A DNA stretch of 64,000 bases, taken from positions 1 to 64,000 of the forward strand of contig NZ_CABKRX010000043.1 in NCBI RefSeq assembly GCF_902374955.1, in the 5' to 3' direction. The notes below the pieces were generated by a model that saw nothing but the letters and a program-made list of their open reading frames with translations, searched no databases and was not told the DNA's origin. Both the position numbers and the translations under genes were made by a program. Positions 52,235-61,620 of the stretch are shown in pieces. Every line of letters begins with the position of its first letter. Positions within the stretch are counted from its first letter, which is position 1. Source of the stretch: Bacillus massilioanorexius. GTDB taxonomy: Bacteria; Bacillota; Bacilli; Bacillales; DSM-1321.

Positions 52235-53665
52235 TTATAGCGAGAATCCTCCTAATTTCGTTTCCAAGTATTCGGCTATACCTTCTTTACCACCCTCACG
52301 ACCAAGACCACTTTCTTGCATTCCTCCAAACGGAGCCGCTGCAGCTGTAGGGTTGATGTCATTAATTCCAATTATTCCGAAATTCAACTGTTCAAAAGCT
52401 TTCATGGCTTTTGTAAGGTTATTCGTATATACATATGCAGCAAGTCCATAGTTCGTATCATTTGCCATCTCTATAACTTCATCAAAATGCTTATAGATAA
52501 TGATAGGAGCAACAGGTCCAAACGTTTCTTGACGATATATCTCCATATCCTCGATTACCCCAGATAAAATAGTTGGAGCGTAGAAAATTCCTTTATCTAG
52601 TTCATTTTCTGTCAGTCTTCGGCCACCTGTAATGACAGCAGCCCCTTTCTCAACAGCATCACAAACCTGTCGATCAATTTTTTCGATTGCTGCCTCATCA
52701 ACTAAAGGTCCAATGCTAATTCCTTCTTCTAATCCATTTCCCGCTTTTAATTGCTCTACTCTTTTTTTCAAGGTGTTAATAAATTTTTCAGCAATGGATT
52801 CATGTACAAATATTCGATTAGGACTAATGCATGCTTGACCAGTATTTAAAAATTTAACAAGAGACACACCCTTAGCAGCATGTATTGGATCTGCGTCCTT
52901 TAAAACGATAAAAGGAGCATGCCCACCCAACTCCATTGAAACTCTTTTCACCTGCCTTGCCGCTTTTCCCGCAATCATTTTGCCGACTTCTGTTGATCCT
53001 GTAAATGTAATTTTTTTCACCGCAGGATTTTGTAAAAACTCTTCTCCTATCACTTCTGGCTGAGAAGATGATAATAAATTTACTACTCCTTTTGGAATAC
53101 CTGCATCGGCACATATTTTCATTATTTCAATTGCACATAGTGGCGTTTGCTCGGCAGATTTTATGACGATTGAACATCCAGCAGCTAATGCCGGAGCCAA
53201 CTTTCTTGTAATCATAGAAATAGGATAGTTCCACGGAGTGATTGCCCCTACCACACCAACAGGTTGATGACGAACAATAAATCTTTGGTCTAATCTCGGA
53301 GCTGGAATCGTTTGCCCATATACTCTTTTCGCTTCTTCTGCGTACCAAAGAAGGAAATCAAGTCCATATTTGACTTCATTTCTAGATGCTTTTAAAGGTT
53401 TTCCTTGCTCAATCGTCATTAACCTAGCTAATTGTTCACTACGATCCTTCATAATGTTGTAGGCTTTGTATAAAAATTGTGATCTTTCGTATGCAGACAG
53501 AGCAGCCCATTTTGGAAATGCTTCCTTAGCCGCTACAATGGCAGCCTCGGCATCTTGCCTATTACCATCTGCTACCTCTCCAATTTTTTCACCAGTTGCT
53601 GGATTATATACGGAAAACAATTGATTTGATACAGATTTTCTCCATTCACCATTAATGTATAGCAA
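52235..53665 (-). CDS. NAD(P)-dependent aldehyde dehydrogenase (GabD-like)
   Basis: A 476-residue aldehyde dehydrogenase of the succinate-semialdehyde branch. Catalytic Glu245 lies in MELGGHAPF and nucleophile Cys279 in NTGQACISPNRI; the NAD-binding TPWNYPISM and FTGSTEVGK are intact. It oxidises an aldehyde to the acid. As the last gene of the catabolic cluster it could produce the acid that the cluster's ligase activates. True substrate unknown. GGGGGAGAT-type ribosome binding site before ATG. Confidence 0.9.
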   Translation of the reverse strand: MLYINGEWRKSVSNQLFSVYNPATGEKIGEVADGNRQDAEAAIVAAKEAFPKWAALSAYERSQFLYKAYNIMKDRSEQLARLMTIEQGKPLKASRNEVKYGLDFLLWYAEEAKRVYGQTIPAPRLDQRFIVRHQPVGVVGAITPWNYPISMITRKLAPALAAGCSIVIKSAEQTPLCAIEIMKICADAGIPKGVVNLLSSSQPEVIGEEFLQNPAVKKITFTGSTEVGKMIAGKAARQVKRVSMELGGHAPFIVLKDADPIHAAKGVSLVKFLNTGQACISPNRIFVHESIAEKFINTLKKRVEQLKAGNGLEEGISIGPLVDEAAIEKIDRQVCDAVEKGAAVITGGRRLTENELDKGIFYAPTILSGVIEDMEIYRQETFGPVAPIIIYKHFDEVIEMANDTNYGLAAYVYTNNLTKAMKAFEQLNFGIIGINDINPTAAAAPFGGMQESGLGREGGKEGIAEYLETKLGGFSL

Positions 53666-53765
53666 TACAATCTCCCCCTGATTCTCTCTTTACAAACTAC
53701 AACAAATCATCTTTTACTAATTATACCTATATTGGTTATAAATAACATTTCAATTCATCATCTAT

Positions 53766-55148
53766 TTAGCTTGATTGCGATACTTGCTTTTCTTCTCTAT
53801 ATTTTTTATTATTTTTAACCCAATTTTTTTCTAAAAGTAGCCATAATACAATCCCTACTCCTAGACCCCATGCAGCTCCTTTTGTCGCTAATACCGCTCC
53901 GATAATAACAGCAATTCCTTTTTCTAAATTACCTTTATCATTTAAAATTTCCATTGCTAAATATCCGCATAAATATCCTTGGATCATCATCGTTAATGCC
54001 ATACCAATATTAATTCCTGGTTGAAAAAGAGAGACGACTGGTCCTAATAATAAAGCAAAGCTCATACCCCAGAAAATACCGGTTGCTCCTCCCCAATAGC
54101 TCTCTACCTGTGATCGATTATTGCTCATAAAACGGTTAAGGACTAATACTTGCCCTGCAGTCCATTGAGGTCCTGATAAAGAGAGAAAAGGCATAAATAA
54201 TGCTTGAATAAAATTGCGAATAGACACTATGATGCTGTTTCTACTAGCTTGAAACACTATTTTTTCATCTACTCGAACCTCATTTGCTTTTTTCAGAAGA
54301 GAGCTTATCACCAAAACGTCCCCAAAAGCGATAATATAAGCCGCTATAGCTAAAGGAATTGCTTTCAAAAAGTATGAAAAATCAGGAAAACCAATACTAA
54401 AAACACTGTAATTTGTGAAGATTTCTCCAAGAGGTAGGGCAACAATTCCCCAGTTTATTTGAGGTGTAGAAACTTCTCCAATTATCATCCCAAATATATA
54501 AGCCAACGCAAATGGAATAGCGATTCCAAATTGAGCCACATATCTAAAAAAAGAATATTTTTCTCTAAGCGGAGCTGCCGTATTTGAAAACATCATAAAG
54601 AATCCAAAAGCTGCACCAAGCAGAATCGTAATCGGCATTGTCCATACACGTCCGTCTGCCGAAAATTCTTTAAATACAGCCGCAAAACCAGCGCCTAATA
54701 ATATACCTGCCTTTAGAGATGTAGGTAATTTTTTCACTAATACATCTGCCCCTTTAAAAATTCCCATTAACAGAAATATCAAGGCCACAGTAAATTGCAA
54801 AGCAATTAACGCAAGAATTCTTTCTTCTCCTTCAGGAAACCCTGTTAAAAATCCAACATAGAGAGGTATACCTGCAGTAATCCACCCTGCAATAGAAGGA
54901 TCACCAAAATGAGTATGAAGTAAATAAAGAAAATTATTGATTATTACAAAAGCAATCGCTAATTCAAAAGGAATACCTAAAACATCCATCATTATCGCGG
55001 TAATACTCATAGGAACTACACAAAGAATAGCTCCCTGAATCCAATCAGGAAATTCCATTTTATAATGAATAAAAGGTAATCTGAGCTTTAACGCACCTAA
55101 CATATATGGTTGTTCAGTACCATCTTTCCTTTTTTTATACATTCCCAT
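53766..55148 (-). CDS. Putative multi-pass permease, NCS2/SLC23-like
   Basis: A 460-residue protein with about 12 hydrophobic segments. A cytoplasmic N-terminus (KLRLPFIHYKMEFPDWIQGA) leads into segments reminiscent of the xanthine/uracil permease fold, but the family QXXGXG/NXG-type motifs are not obvious, so the assignment is tentative. It lies between an aldehyde dehydrogenase and a hydrolase/acyl-CoA dehydrogenase set on the same strand, so uptake of the cluster's substrate is the natural hypothesis. The start at 55148 gives six-base spacing from GGAGAG; neighbouring ATGs are possible. Confidence 0.55.
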   Translation of the reverse strand: MGMYKKRKDGTEQPYMLGALKLRLPFIHYKMEFPDWIQGAILCVVPMSITAIMMDVLGIPFELAIAFVIINNFLYLLHTHFGDPSIAGWITAGIPLYVGFLTGFPEGEERILALIALQFTVALIFLLMGIFKGADVLVKKLPTSLKAGILLGAGFAAVFKEFSADGRVWTMPITILLGAAFGFFMMFSNTAAPLREKYSFFRYVAQFGIAIPFALAYIFGMIIGEVSTPQINWGIVALPLGEIFTNYSVFSIGFPDFSYFLKAIPLAIAAYIIAFGDVLVISSLLKKANEVRVDEKIVFQASRNSIIVSIRNFIQALFMPFLSLSGPQWTAGQVLVLNRFMSNNRSQVESYWGGATGIFWGMSFALLLGPVVSLFQPGINIGMALTMMIQGYLCGYLAMEILNDKGNLEKGIAVIIGAVLATKGAAWGLGVGIVLWLLLEKNWVKNNKKYREEKQVSQSS

Positions 55149-55223
55149 CCTCATCTCTCCTTCGACAATTGAATTTCCTAAAGATTGGATCCTTATTTTT
55201 ATAAAGTAAATCTAGTTGGAAAA

Positions 55224-55919
55224 TCATTTTACCGTTTGAGCTTTTATATCTTTCATGAAATGTAATAATTCCTTAATGAACGAGTCCGGACTCTCTAACA
55301 TAACATAATGCCCTGAACCACTGATTTCTACTATTTTCATATCAGGTTTTAACTCTTTTAACATCTCAACTGATTTACGAGGTAAAAGCTTATCCTTATC
55401 ACCCAAAATGGCACAAATAGGGATTTGAAGCTTTGATAATGATACTTTACCTTCTTTATATTCCTGACATGCTTTAAAATCTGCATAAGCAATCTCTATG
55501 GGTACGGATGCTAACTCTTTCCGCTCCTCTTCTATTAGCTCTTTACCAGCATCTTGATGATAGGAAGCATGAAACAAAGATTGTGGGTACTCCCCATTTG
55601 CTAAAGTTTCTAATAATTTTGGATGTACAGGAAGTTCATAGAAGCTAGCAGCTAGAACGACTCCTTTTATTTGATTATTTCGATTGGCTAATTCTAAAGC
55701 AATTAGACCTCCCATTGAATGTCCGATTACGATTGTATCTTCCATTATCGATTGGTCAATATATGCTGCATAATCCTGGATGGATGTAATAATGTTATAC
55801 TCGTTATCACCATGACCTGGTAAATCAATGACATCATAAGAGACTCCTTTTAAATGCTCACCAATCGCTCTCCATTTATTTTTTGTGCCACCTGCACCAT
55901 GAATAAATAATAATTTCAA
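55224..55919 (-). CDS. Alpha/beta hydrolase
   Basis: A 231-residue alpha/beta hydrolase. The nucleophile elbow is GHSMGG (Ser68), oxyanion loop HGAGGTKN, acid in AILGDKDKLL, and His in GSGHYVML, so the triad is complete. It starts two bases after the acyl-CoA dehydrogenase stop and is translationally coupled. It may hydrolyse an ester, lactone or thioester of the pathway; the sequence does not say which. Confidence 0.85.
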   Translation of the reverse strand: MKLLFIHGAGGTKNKWRAIGEHLKGVSYDVIDLPGHGDNEYNIITSIQDYAAYIDQSIMEDTIVIGHSMGGLIALELANRNNQIKGVVLAASFYELPVHPKLLETLANGEYPQSLFHASYHQDAGKELIEEERKELASVPIEIAYADFKACQEYKEGKVSLSKLQIPICAILGDKDKLLPRKSVEMLKELKPDMKIVEISGSGHYVMLESPDSFIKELLHFMKDIKAQTVK

Positions 55920-55921
55920 TT

Positions 55922-57067
55922 CTACCGTCCCCCTAATAATGTTTTAGCAATTACTACTCGTTGAATTTGATTTGTTCCTTCATAAATTTGAGTAATTTTT
56001 GCATCACGCATCATTCTCTCAACTGCGTATTCATGAATAAATCCGTACCCACCTAACAATTGAACAGCATCGGTCGTTACTTTCATAGCCACATCTGAAG
56101 CAAACATTTTGGCCATCGAGGATGCTTGGGTTAACTCAGCATTTTTACCAGTAGCAGTTAACTCATTTACTTTAGAAGCAGCTCTATAAACAAGACCTCT
56201 TGCCGCCTCAATTTGAGTTGCCATATCTGCCAGCATAAATTGTACTCCTTGAAAAGAAGCGATGTTCTTTCCAAACTGCTCTCTTTCTTGAACATAGGAT
56301 AAGGCTATATCAAATGCTCCTTGAGCAATCCCCAAGGCTTGAGCAGCTACGGTTGGTCGAGATTTATCGAACGTTTTCATGGCTATTAACCAGCCATCTC
56401 CTTCTTCACCAATTCTATTTTCAACAGGAATCATGCAGTTTTCAAAATATAATTGTGCCGTGGGTGACCCTTTAATCCCCATCTTTTTCTCTAACTTTCC
56501 AATCTGAAAACCTGGTGTATCTTTATCTACTACAAATGCTGAAATACCGTGATTTGTCTTGGCAAACACAGAATAAACATCCGCTACTCCACCATTGCTT
56601 ATAAACATCTTTTGACCATTTAATATATAGGAATTTCCATTACGCTCTGCTCGTGTATTTAAGCTTTTTACATCCGAGCCTGCCTGTGGTTCAGTTAAAG
56701 CATAAGCGGCAATTTTTTGTCCTGTTGCAAGAAGAGGTAGATACCGTTTTTTTAGTGATTCATCTCCTCCTATCATAATAGGTAAAGTTCCTAGTTCTTG
56801 AACAACTGCAACCTGCGAAGATGAGGCACAGACTCTTGCAATTTCCTCAACTATTAAACAAAAACTTAATAAATCTAGACCTGCTCCCCCATATTCTTCA
56901 GGCATATTAGCACCAATATAACCGTATTCACTTAAAAGATGTAAGACATCCATGGGATACTCTGCATTTTCATCAATTTCCATCGCTCTTGGTTTAATTT
57001 TTTGTTGTGCGATTCGATGAATTTCTTGTTTAATTTCAGTATGCATCTTAGACAATTCGAAACTCAT
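55922..57067 (-). CDS. Acyl-CoA dehydrogenase
   Basis: A 381-residue FAD-dependent acyl-CoA dehydrogenase introducing a 2,3-double bond into an acyl-CoA; electrons pass to ETF. Family segments: YALTEPQAGSDVKSL, KMFISNGGVADVY, MMRDAKITQIYEGTNQI with catalytic base Glu363. Position of the Glu near the C-terminus is that of short/medium-chain enzymes rather than isovaleryl types. Its start overlaps the acyl-CoA ligase stop by four bases. No ETF genes are in the window. Confidence 0.93.
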   Translation of the reverse strand: MSFELSKMHTEIKQEIHRIAQQKIKPRAMEIDENAEYPMDVLHLLSEYGYIGANMPEEYGGAGLDLLSFCLIVEEIARVCASSSQVAVVQELGTLPIMIGGDESLKKRYLPLLATGQKIAAYALTEPQAGSDVKSLNTRAERNGNSYILNGQKMFISNGGVADVYSVFAKTNHGISAFVVDKDTPGFQIGKLEKKMGIKGSPTAQLYFENCMIPVENRIGEEGDGWLIAMKTFDKSRPTVAAQALGIAQGAFDIALSYVQEREQFGKNIASFQGVQFMLADMATQIEAARGLVYRAASKVNELTATGKNAELTQASSMAKMFASDVAMKVTTDAVQLLGGYGFIHEYAVERMMRDAKITQIYEGTNQIQRVVIAKTLLGGR

Positions 57068-58641
57068 ATCGCTCCCTCCTCACTCATATTGATTAGTTGT
57101 TGTACAAGAACAAACTTTTGCAGCTTACCACTAGTTGTTTTCGGAAGACTATTAACAAAATAATATTCACGTGGACGTTTATATTTGGCTAACGCTTTAC
57201 CTTCTAATAAAAATTGGTCTATTATCTCTTCAGTCAGTTGACTTCCCTCTTTATTTACTATAAAAGCAACCACTTTTTGTCCCCATTGAATATCTGGTTT
57301 TCCTATAACAGCTACCTCTAATACATCAGGATGCTCAAGTATTCGATCTTCTACTTCTCGAGGGTATACATTTTCAGCTCCAGAATTAATCATGTAATCC
57401 ATACGATCTTTAATCCATACGTAACCTTCTTCATCTTTATAGCCCATATCCCCCGTATGATACCAACCATACGCCATTGCTTTTTCTGTTGCTTCTGGTC
57501 GATTATAATAGCATTCCATCATACAAGGTCCTTTCACTAGAATTTCACCAGTTTCTCCAACCGTGCATTCATTATCAGGATTACTCACCCCTTCTTCAGG
57601 AACTCGTGCAATAACTAATTGATGAGTTAAAATTGTTTTACCAGCGGAACCAGCTTTCCCTAATTGTTCATCCGCATATAGTACACTCATTACAGGTCCC
57701 ATCTCAGTTGTACCAAACATTTGAATAAGATCAGCATTTGTCTTTTCTTGAAAACGCTTGATTAGTATTGGAGCCATTGAAGCGCCTCCATAGCCTAGTA
57801 ACCGCAAACTATTAATGTTGTAATATTCAAAATTCTTAACATTTAATAATAGATTAACCATTGTCGGTGCAGCAAACATATGAGTCACTTTTTCTCCCTC
57901 AATTGTTTCCATAACTTGTTCAGCCTCAAAATGATGTAAGATAATATTGGTTGCTCCAACCATAACTCTCGGTAAAAAGGAAGTATGGAGCTCTGCCGTA
58001 TGATTTAAAGGTGCCACGGAAAGTCCTATATCATCTTTACTTAGCTTCATACACTCAATCATAAGAAAATTATGATGAACCATGTCTCGATGCTTATGGA
58101 GAACTCCTTTTGGACTTCCAGTTGTACCGCTTGTATACATCATAATATATCGATCATTTTCGGAGACTGACACATCAGGCTTTACATCATCTCCATCATT
58201 CATTAATTGATAAAAATCAAGGTCTTGTTCGCTACCATTTGGATCTGTGTACACATAATTTAAAACATTCAATCCAAGCTCTTTTGCGTCATCTACAATA
58301 GATCTTACCTCTTTTTCAAATAACAGAACTTTCGAGTTAGCATCATTTACGATAAATTGTAACTCACTCGCAGTGAGACGGTAGTTGATTGGATTGAAAA
58401 TAGCTCCTATCTTTGCCGAAGCAAACAATGCTATTACAAATTCACTGGTATTATAAAGAAATGTAGAAACAACATCTCCCTTTTTCACACCTAATGCAAC
58501 GAGGGAATTCGCAAACCGATTCACGTTCTCATTCAGTGCTTCAAATGAATATTTTTGATTTTTTTCTCGATAAATCAACGCCGTTTTGCTTGGATAATTA
58601 TGTGCAGACCATTCTAATAATTCTCCAATGGTAGTACTCAT
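57064..58641 (-). CDS. Acyl-CoA ligase, AMP-forming (fatty acid type)
   Basis: A 525-residue ANL-superfamily ligase. Phosphate loop MYTSGTTGSPKGVLH, A5 MFGTTEMG, YHTGDMGYKDEEGYVWIKDRMDYMI, and C-terminal PKTTSGKLQKF with the catalytic lysine. The N-terminus (IGELLEWSAHNYPSKTALIY) is of the FadD/medium-chain type. It activates the substrate of the following acyl-CoA dehydrogenase gene, with which it overlaps by four bases, so the two form the core of the cluster. Chain length is not predictable from motifs. Confidence 0.92.
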   Translation of the reverse strand: MSTTIGELLEWSAHNYPSKTALIYREKNQKYSFEALNENVNRFANSLVALGVKKGDVVSTFLYNTSEFVIALFASAKIGAIFNPINYRLTASELQFIVNDANSKVLLFEKEVRSIVDDAKELGLNVLNYVYTDPNGSEQDLDFYQLMNDGDDVKPDVSVSENDRYIMMYTSGTTGSPKGVLHKHRDMVHHNFLMIECMKLSKDDIGLSVAPLNHTAELHTSFLPRVMVGATNIILHHFEAEQVMETIEGEKVTHMFAAPTMVNLLLNVKNFEYYNINSLRLLGYGGASMAPILIKRFQEKTNADLIQMFGTTEMGPVMSVLYADEQLGKAGSAGKTILTHQLVIARVPEEGVSNPDNECTVGETGEILVKGPCMMECYYNRPEATEKAMAYGWYHTGDMGYKDEEGYVWIKDRMDYMINSGAENVYPREVEDRILEHPDVLEVAVIGKPDIQWGQKVVAFIVNKEGSQLTEEIIDQFLLEGKALAKYKRPREYYFVNSLPKTTSGKLQKFVLVQQLINMSEEGAI

Positions 58642-58672
58642 CTTTTTTCCTCCCTTTTAACATCTCTCATGC

Positions 58673-58707
58673 AAAGGCGACTATGACTACTAACATGTCG
58701 CCCCTTT
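58673..58707 (-). other. Hairpin between dehydrogenase and acyl-CoA ligase genes
   Basis: AAAGGCGAC and GTCGCC-CTTT form a near-perfect 9-bp stem with a long loop and no T-run. It may limit read-through or protect mRNA ends inside the cluster. Confidence 0.5.
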
Positions 58708-58741
58708 ACTATTCATAATCCAGAAAAAATATTTTTCTTAC

Positions 58742-59584
58742 TTAATAGCTATAAAACCCTTTACCTGTTTTCCTTCCTAAATGTCCTGCTCTCACTAATT
58801 TTCTTAATAAAGGAGCTGATCTATATTTCGAATCTTGTGTATCTTCATAAAGTGAATCTTGCACTAATAAAAGTGTATCTAATCCAATTAAATCAGCTAA
58901 TGCAAGTGGACCTATCGGATGGTTTGCACCTAGCCTCATACCTTGGTCGATATCCTCCGCACTAGCAACTCCTTCTTGTAAAACAAATATGGCTTCATTA
59001 ATCATTGGAACTAAAATACGATTAACTGCAAATAAAGGAGACTCTTTTACATCAATCGCTGTTTTCCCTAAAGACTCCACTAAGGCTTTAGAAAGCTGAT
59101 ACGTTTTTTCTGATGTATCATAACCACGAATCAATTCCACGAGTTTCATTACAGGTACAGGATTAAAGAAATGAAACCCCATTACTCTCTCTGGCTTTGT
59201 TGTGACACTTGCTATTTCTGTAATACTTAAACCAGACGTATTACTAACGATAATCGCATGGTCTTTAACAATTTCATCAATAATTCTAAATACTTCTTTC
59301 TTACTTTCTATATCTTCAATAATAGCTTCAATCACACAATCTGCGTTTATAAGACTTTGCCATTGTGTTGATGTAGTAAGCCTGGATTGATAGCCATTTT
59401 TTTCAGCTTCTGTAATCTTTCCTTTTGCTATTGCCTTATCCCAATTTTTATCCATCTGGTTTAAACCACGTGTAAAATATGTTTCTTCTTTTTCAATTGC
59501 AATGACTTCATAACCTGCTTCTAAGCAAACTTGTGCAATACCAGACCCCATTGTTCCAAATCCTATAATACCGATTTTCTTCAT
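58742..59584 (-). CDS. 3-hydroxybutyryl-CoA dehydrogenase
   Basis: A 280-residue NAD(P)-dependent 3-hydroxyacyl-CoA dehydrogenase of the single-domain bacterial type. Rossmann motif IGFGTMGSGIAQV, catalytic segment NTSGLSITEIA and MGFHFFNPVPVMKLVE (catalytic His), and the C-terminal helical domain GANHPIGPLALADLIGLDT are intact. It performs step three of beta-oxidation in the cluster. A 212-base gap separates it from the upstream enoyl-CoA hydratase, in which no sigma-54 or strong sigma-A element is visible. Confidence 0.93.
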   Translation of the reverse strand: MKKIGIIGFGTMGSGIAQVCLEAGYEVIAIEKEETYFTRGLNQMDKNWDKAIAKGKITEAEKNGYQSRLTTSTQWQSLINADCVIEAIIEDIESKKEVFRIIDEIVKDHAIIVSNTSGLSITEIASVTTKPERVMGFHFFNPVPVMKLVELIRGYDTSEKTYQLSKALVESLGKTAIDVKESPLFAVNRILVPMINEAIFVLQEGVASAEDIDQGMRLGANHPIGPLALADLIGLDTLLLVQDSLYEDTQDSKYRSAPLLRKLVRAGHLGRKTGKGFYSY

Positions 59585-59796
59585 TTAATTTCTTCCTCCC
59601 GTTGATATAAAGTGCTAAACCAACTGACAAGCAGGGCCAACATAAAAAGCACACTTGAACCGTCATTGTAAATGTATACCTCCAGCCAATATATGGCTTC
59701 TATCAGGTAAGGTATATGACGACCTTGATTGAGCGATTTAGCTAAAGACTATTAATCTAGCAATAAACATAGACTTTTTTCGATTAACATAAAACT

Positions 59797-60561
59797 TTAT
59801 CTTCCTTTAAACACTGGTGTTCTTTTTTGTAAAAAAGCTCTTACTCCCTCATCCTTATCGAATGTTGCACAAAGATCTCCAAAACATTGAGCTTCATACT
59901 TTAACCCATCAGAAAGAGATACTTCAATTCCTTCATAAACAGCTTTTTTTGCTTTTTGAATCGCTATTGGGCCCCTTGAACTAATAATCTTAGCTAACTC
60001 TAATGCTTTGCTATAGGAATCTATTTCTGTAACTTCTTCTACTAATCCAATTTGATAAGCTTCTTCAGCGGACAATGTTTCTCCAGTTAAAATCATCTTC
60101 AATGCTTTTCCTGTTCCTATTAATCTAGGAAGACGCTGTGTACCACCATACCCCGGAATTATGCCTAACTTCACCTCAGGTAACCCAAATGTAGATTTAG
60201 CTGTTGCAATTCTAATATCACATGCAAGCGCTAGCTCTAGTCCACCTCCTAAAGTAAAGCCATCGATTGCAGCAATCACTGGCTGTTTAAGGTTTTCAAT
60301 GGCATTAAAGATTGATTGTCCTCTAAGGCATAATTCTTCCCCTGTTTCAGGAGTTAAACCAGGAAATTCTTTAATATCTGCTCCGGCAACAAACGCTTTT
60401 ACACCTGCTCCTTTAATAATGACCACATGTATCTCTTCCGAAATCTCCTCTACTATTAGCTGTAATTGATTCAATACTTCTTGATTTAATGCATTAACAG
60501 GTGGTGAATCAATCGTTATTACCGCAATATTATGTACTTGCTCATAAGCAACCTTTGACAT
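59797..60561 (-). CDS. Enoyl-CoA hydratase
   Basis: A 254-residue crotonase that hydrates 2-enoyl-CoA. Both catalytic glutamates are in place: one in GGGLELALACDI, the other in GLPEVKLGIIPGYGG. The oxyanion strand AFVAGADIKEF is normal. It is preceded by a near-consensus sigma-54 promoter and, further upstream, by the nested palindrome at 60666-60724. First gene of the catabolic series by position. Confidence 0.93.
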   Translation of the reverse strand: MSKVAYEQVHNIAVITIDSPPVNALNQEVLNQLQLIVEEISEEIHVVIIKGAGVKAFVAGADIKEFPGLTPETGEELCLRGQSIFNAIENLKQPVIAAIDGFTLGGGLELALACDIRIATAKSTFGLPEVKLGIIPGYGGTQRLPRLIGTGKALKMILTGETLSAEEAYQIGLVEEVTEIDSYSKALELAKIISSRGPIAIQKAKKAVYEGIEVSLSDGLKYEAQCFGDLCATFDKDEGVRAFLQKRTPVFKGR

Positions 60562-60600
60562 ACACTCATCTCACTTTCTATTATCGATAACTTTATAATT

Positions 60601-60617
60601 TGCAATTTTTGTGCCAA
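60601..60617 (-). promoter_or_regulatory. Sigma-54 (-24/-12) promoter of the enoyl-CoA hydratase gene
   Basis: Minus-strand TTGGCACAAAAATTGCA has the invariant GG and GC separated by ten bases and matches the consensus TGGCACG-N4-TTGCW in all but one position. It is 40 bp before the start codon. Confidence 0.88.
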
Positions 60618-60665
60618 AATTTAACATGACATTAAGTAAGATTTACATACATGAATAAGTCAAAA

Positions 60666-60724
60666 GTATTTCCAAAAGAAATGATTATGTATAAAAAAGA
60701 AACAATTGTTTCTTTTGGAAATAC
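60666..60724. promoter_or_regulatory. Nested palindromes, candidate enhancer (UAS)
   Basis: Perfect 16-bp arms GTATTTCCAAAAGAAA (60666-60681) and TTTCTTTTGGAAATAC (60709-60724) flank the start of a second perfect 22-bp palindrome at 60695-60716 centred on CAATTG. The right arm is shared, so the two pairings exclude each other in RNA. The element begins 49 bp upstream of a sigma-54 promoter, the usual range for activator sites, and 85 bp upstream of the divergent P-loop gene. Confidence 0.55.
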
Positions 60725-60808
60725 ATGTGGATTGTGAGTTACTTTCTAATTGATAATTTATTTCTGAAATTATATAATTTTCAAAAAGGGAGAATAGGGT
60801 GTTTGCGT

Positions 60809-61612
60809 ATGGAGATCTTTTCTTTAAGTGGACCAAGTGGAACTGGAAAAAGTACATGTGCACTCACATTTGCTCATCAAAAAAAAATACCTGCCATCAT
60901 TGATGACGGGTTGTTAATTATTAATGGATATAGAATAGCTGGTACATCAGCTAAGTATGAAAAAAACTCACTTTCAGCAGTAAAAAGAGCTATATTTTTT
61001 GATGATACTCATGCTAAGGAAGTCATGAATGCACTAAAAATATTTTTCACAACGAAAATACTCATTATCGGTACATCTGATAAAATGACTAAAGCAATCG
61101 CCGAGCGACTACAATTAGGAACGATTAATTATTTTTTTCATATCGAGGATATTCGCTCATTAAGTGAAATAAAAATGGCACAATACGTTAGAAAAACAGA
61201 AGGCAAGCATATAATTCCCGTTCCATATAAACAAGTAGAACAAAACTTTTTTAAAAAACTCATACAAAAAGGAATGGAAATCTTTTCGAAAAAAGAAAGA
61301 ATTGGTGAGACAACGATTGTTCATCCAGACTTTCATCGTAACTCGATTTATATTGATAAAAAAGTATTTAAAGATATTATTGATTTTACTTGTATACAGA
61401 ACAAGTATGTAAACTCTTGTGATAATATTCAGGTTCACATTGATAGTTATCCGAAAGTAAGCCTTAATGTAGAAATTTTCTCTCCTTCTTCATTTAATAT
61501 ATTTGAAAAAATGAAAGAGCTCCAAAATGAAATTCAACAAAATTTTCTATTACATTTAAATATTGATTTAATTTCTATTGATATTCGTGTTACATCCACT
61601 GTAAAAATGTAA
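60809..61612 (+). CDS. P-loop ATPase with Asp23/Gls24-like C-terminus
   Basis: A 267-residue protein. Walker A is GPSGTGKS at residues 8-15, followed by an unusual IPAIIDDGLLIINGYRIAG; a second strand ILIIGTSDKMTK may be the sensor. Residues about 165-263 (SIYIDKKVFKDIIDFT, VSLNVEIFSP, NIDLISIDIRVTSTV) resemble the Asp23/Gls24 envelope-stress domain. The start at 60809 follows AGGGTG at seven bases; the frame open upstream is not conserved-looking. It is the only plus-strand gene in the catabolic cluster. Function unknown; a nucleotide-dependent envelope or stress role is only a guess. Confidence 0.65.
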   Translation: MEIFSLSGPSGTGKSTCALTFAHQKKIPAIIDDGLLIINGYRIAGTSAKYEKNSLSAVKRAIFFDDTHAKEVMNALKIFFTTKILIIGTSDKMTKAIAERLQLGTINYFFHIEDIRSLSEIKMAQYVRKTEGKHIIPVPYKQVEQNFFKKLIQKGMEIFSKKERIGETTIVHPDFHRNSIYIDKKVFKDIIDFTCIQNKYVNSCDNIQVHIDSYPKVSLNVEIFSPSSFNIFEKMKELQNEIQQNFLLHLNIDLISIDIRVTSTVKM

Positions 61613-61620
61613 GAAGTCAA

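Noticed and set aside
59585..59796. Third sigma-54 promoter before the 3-hydroxybutyryl-CoA dehydrogenase gene
   Set aside because: No GG-N10-GC pair in the correct orientation in the 212-base gap.
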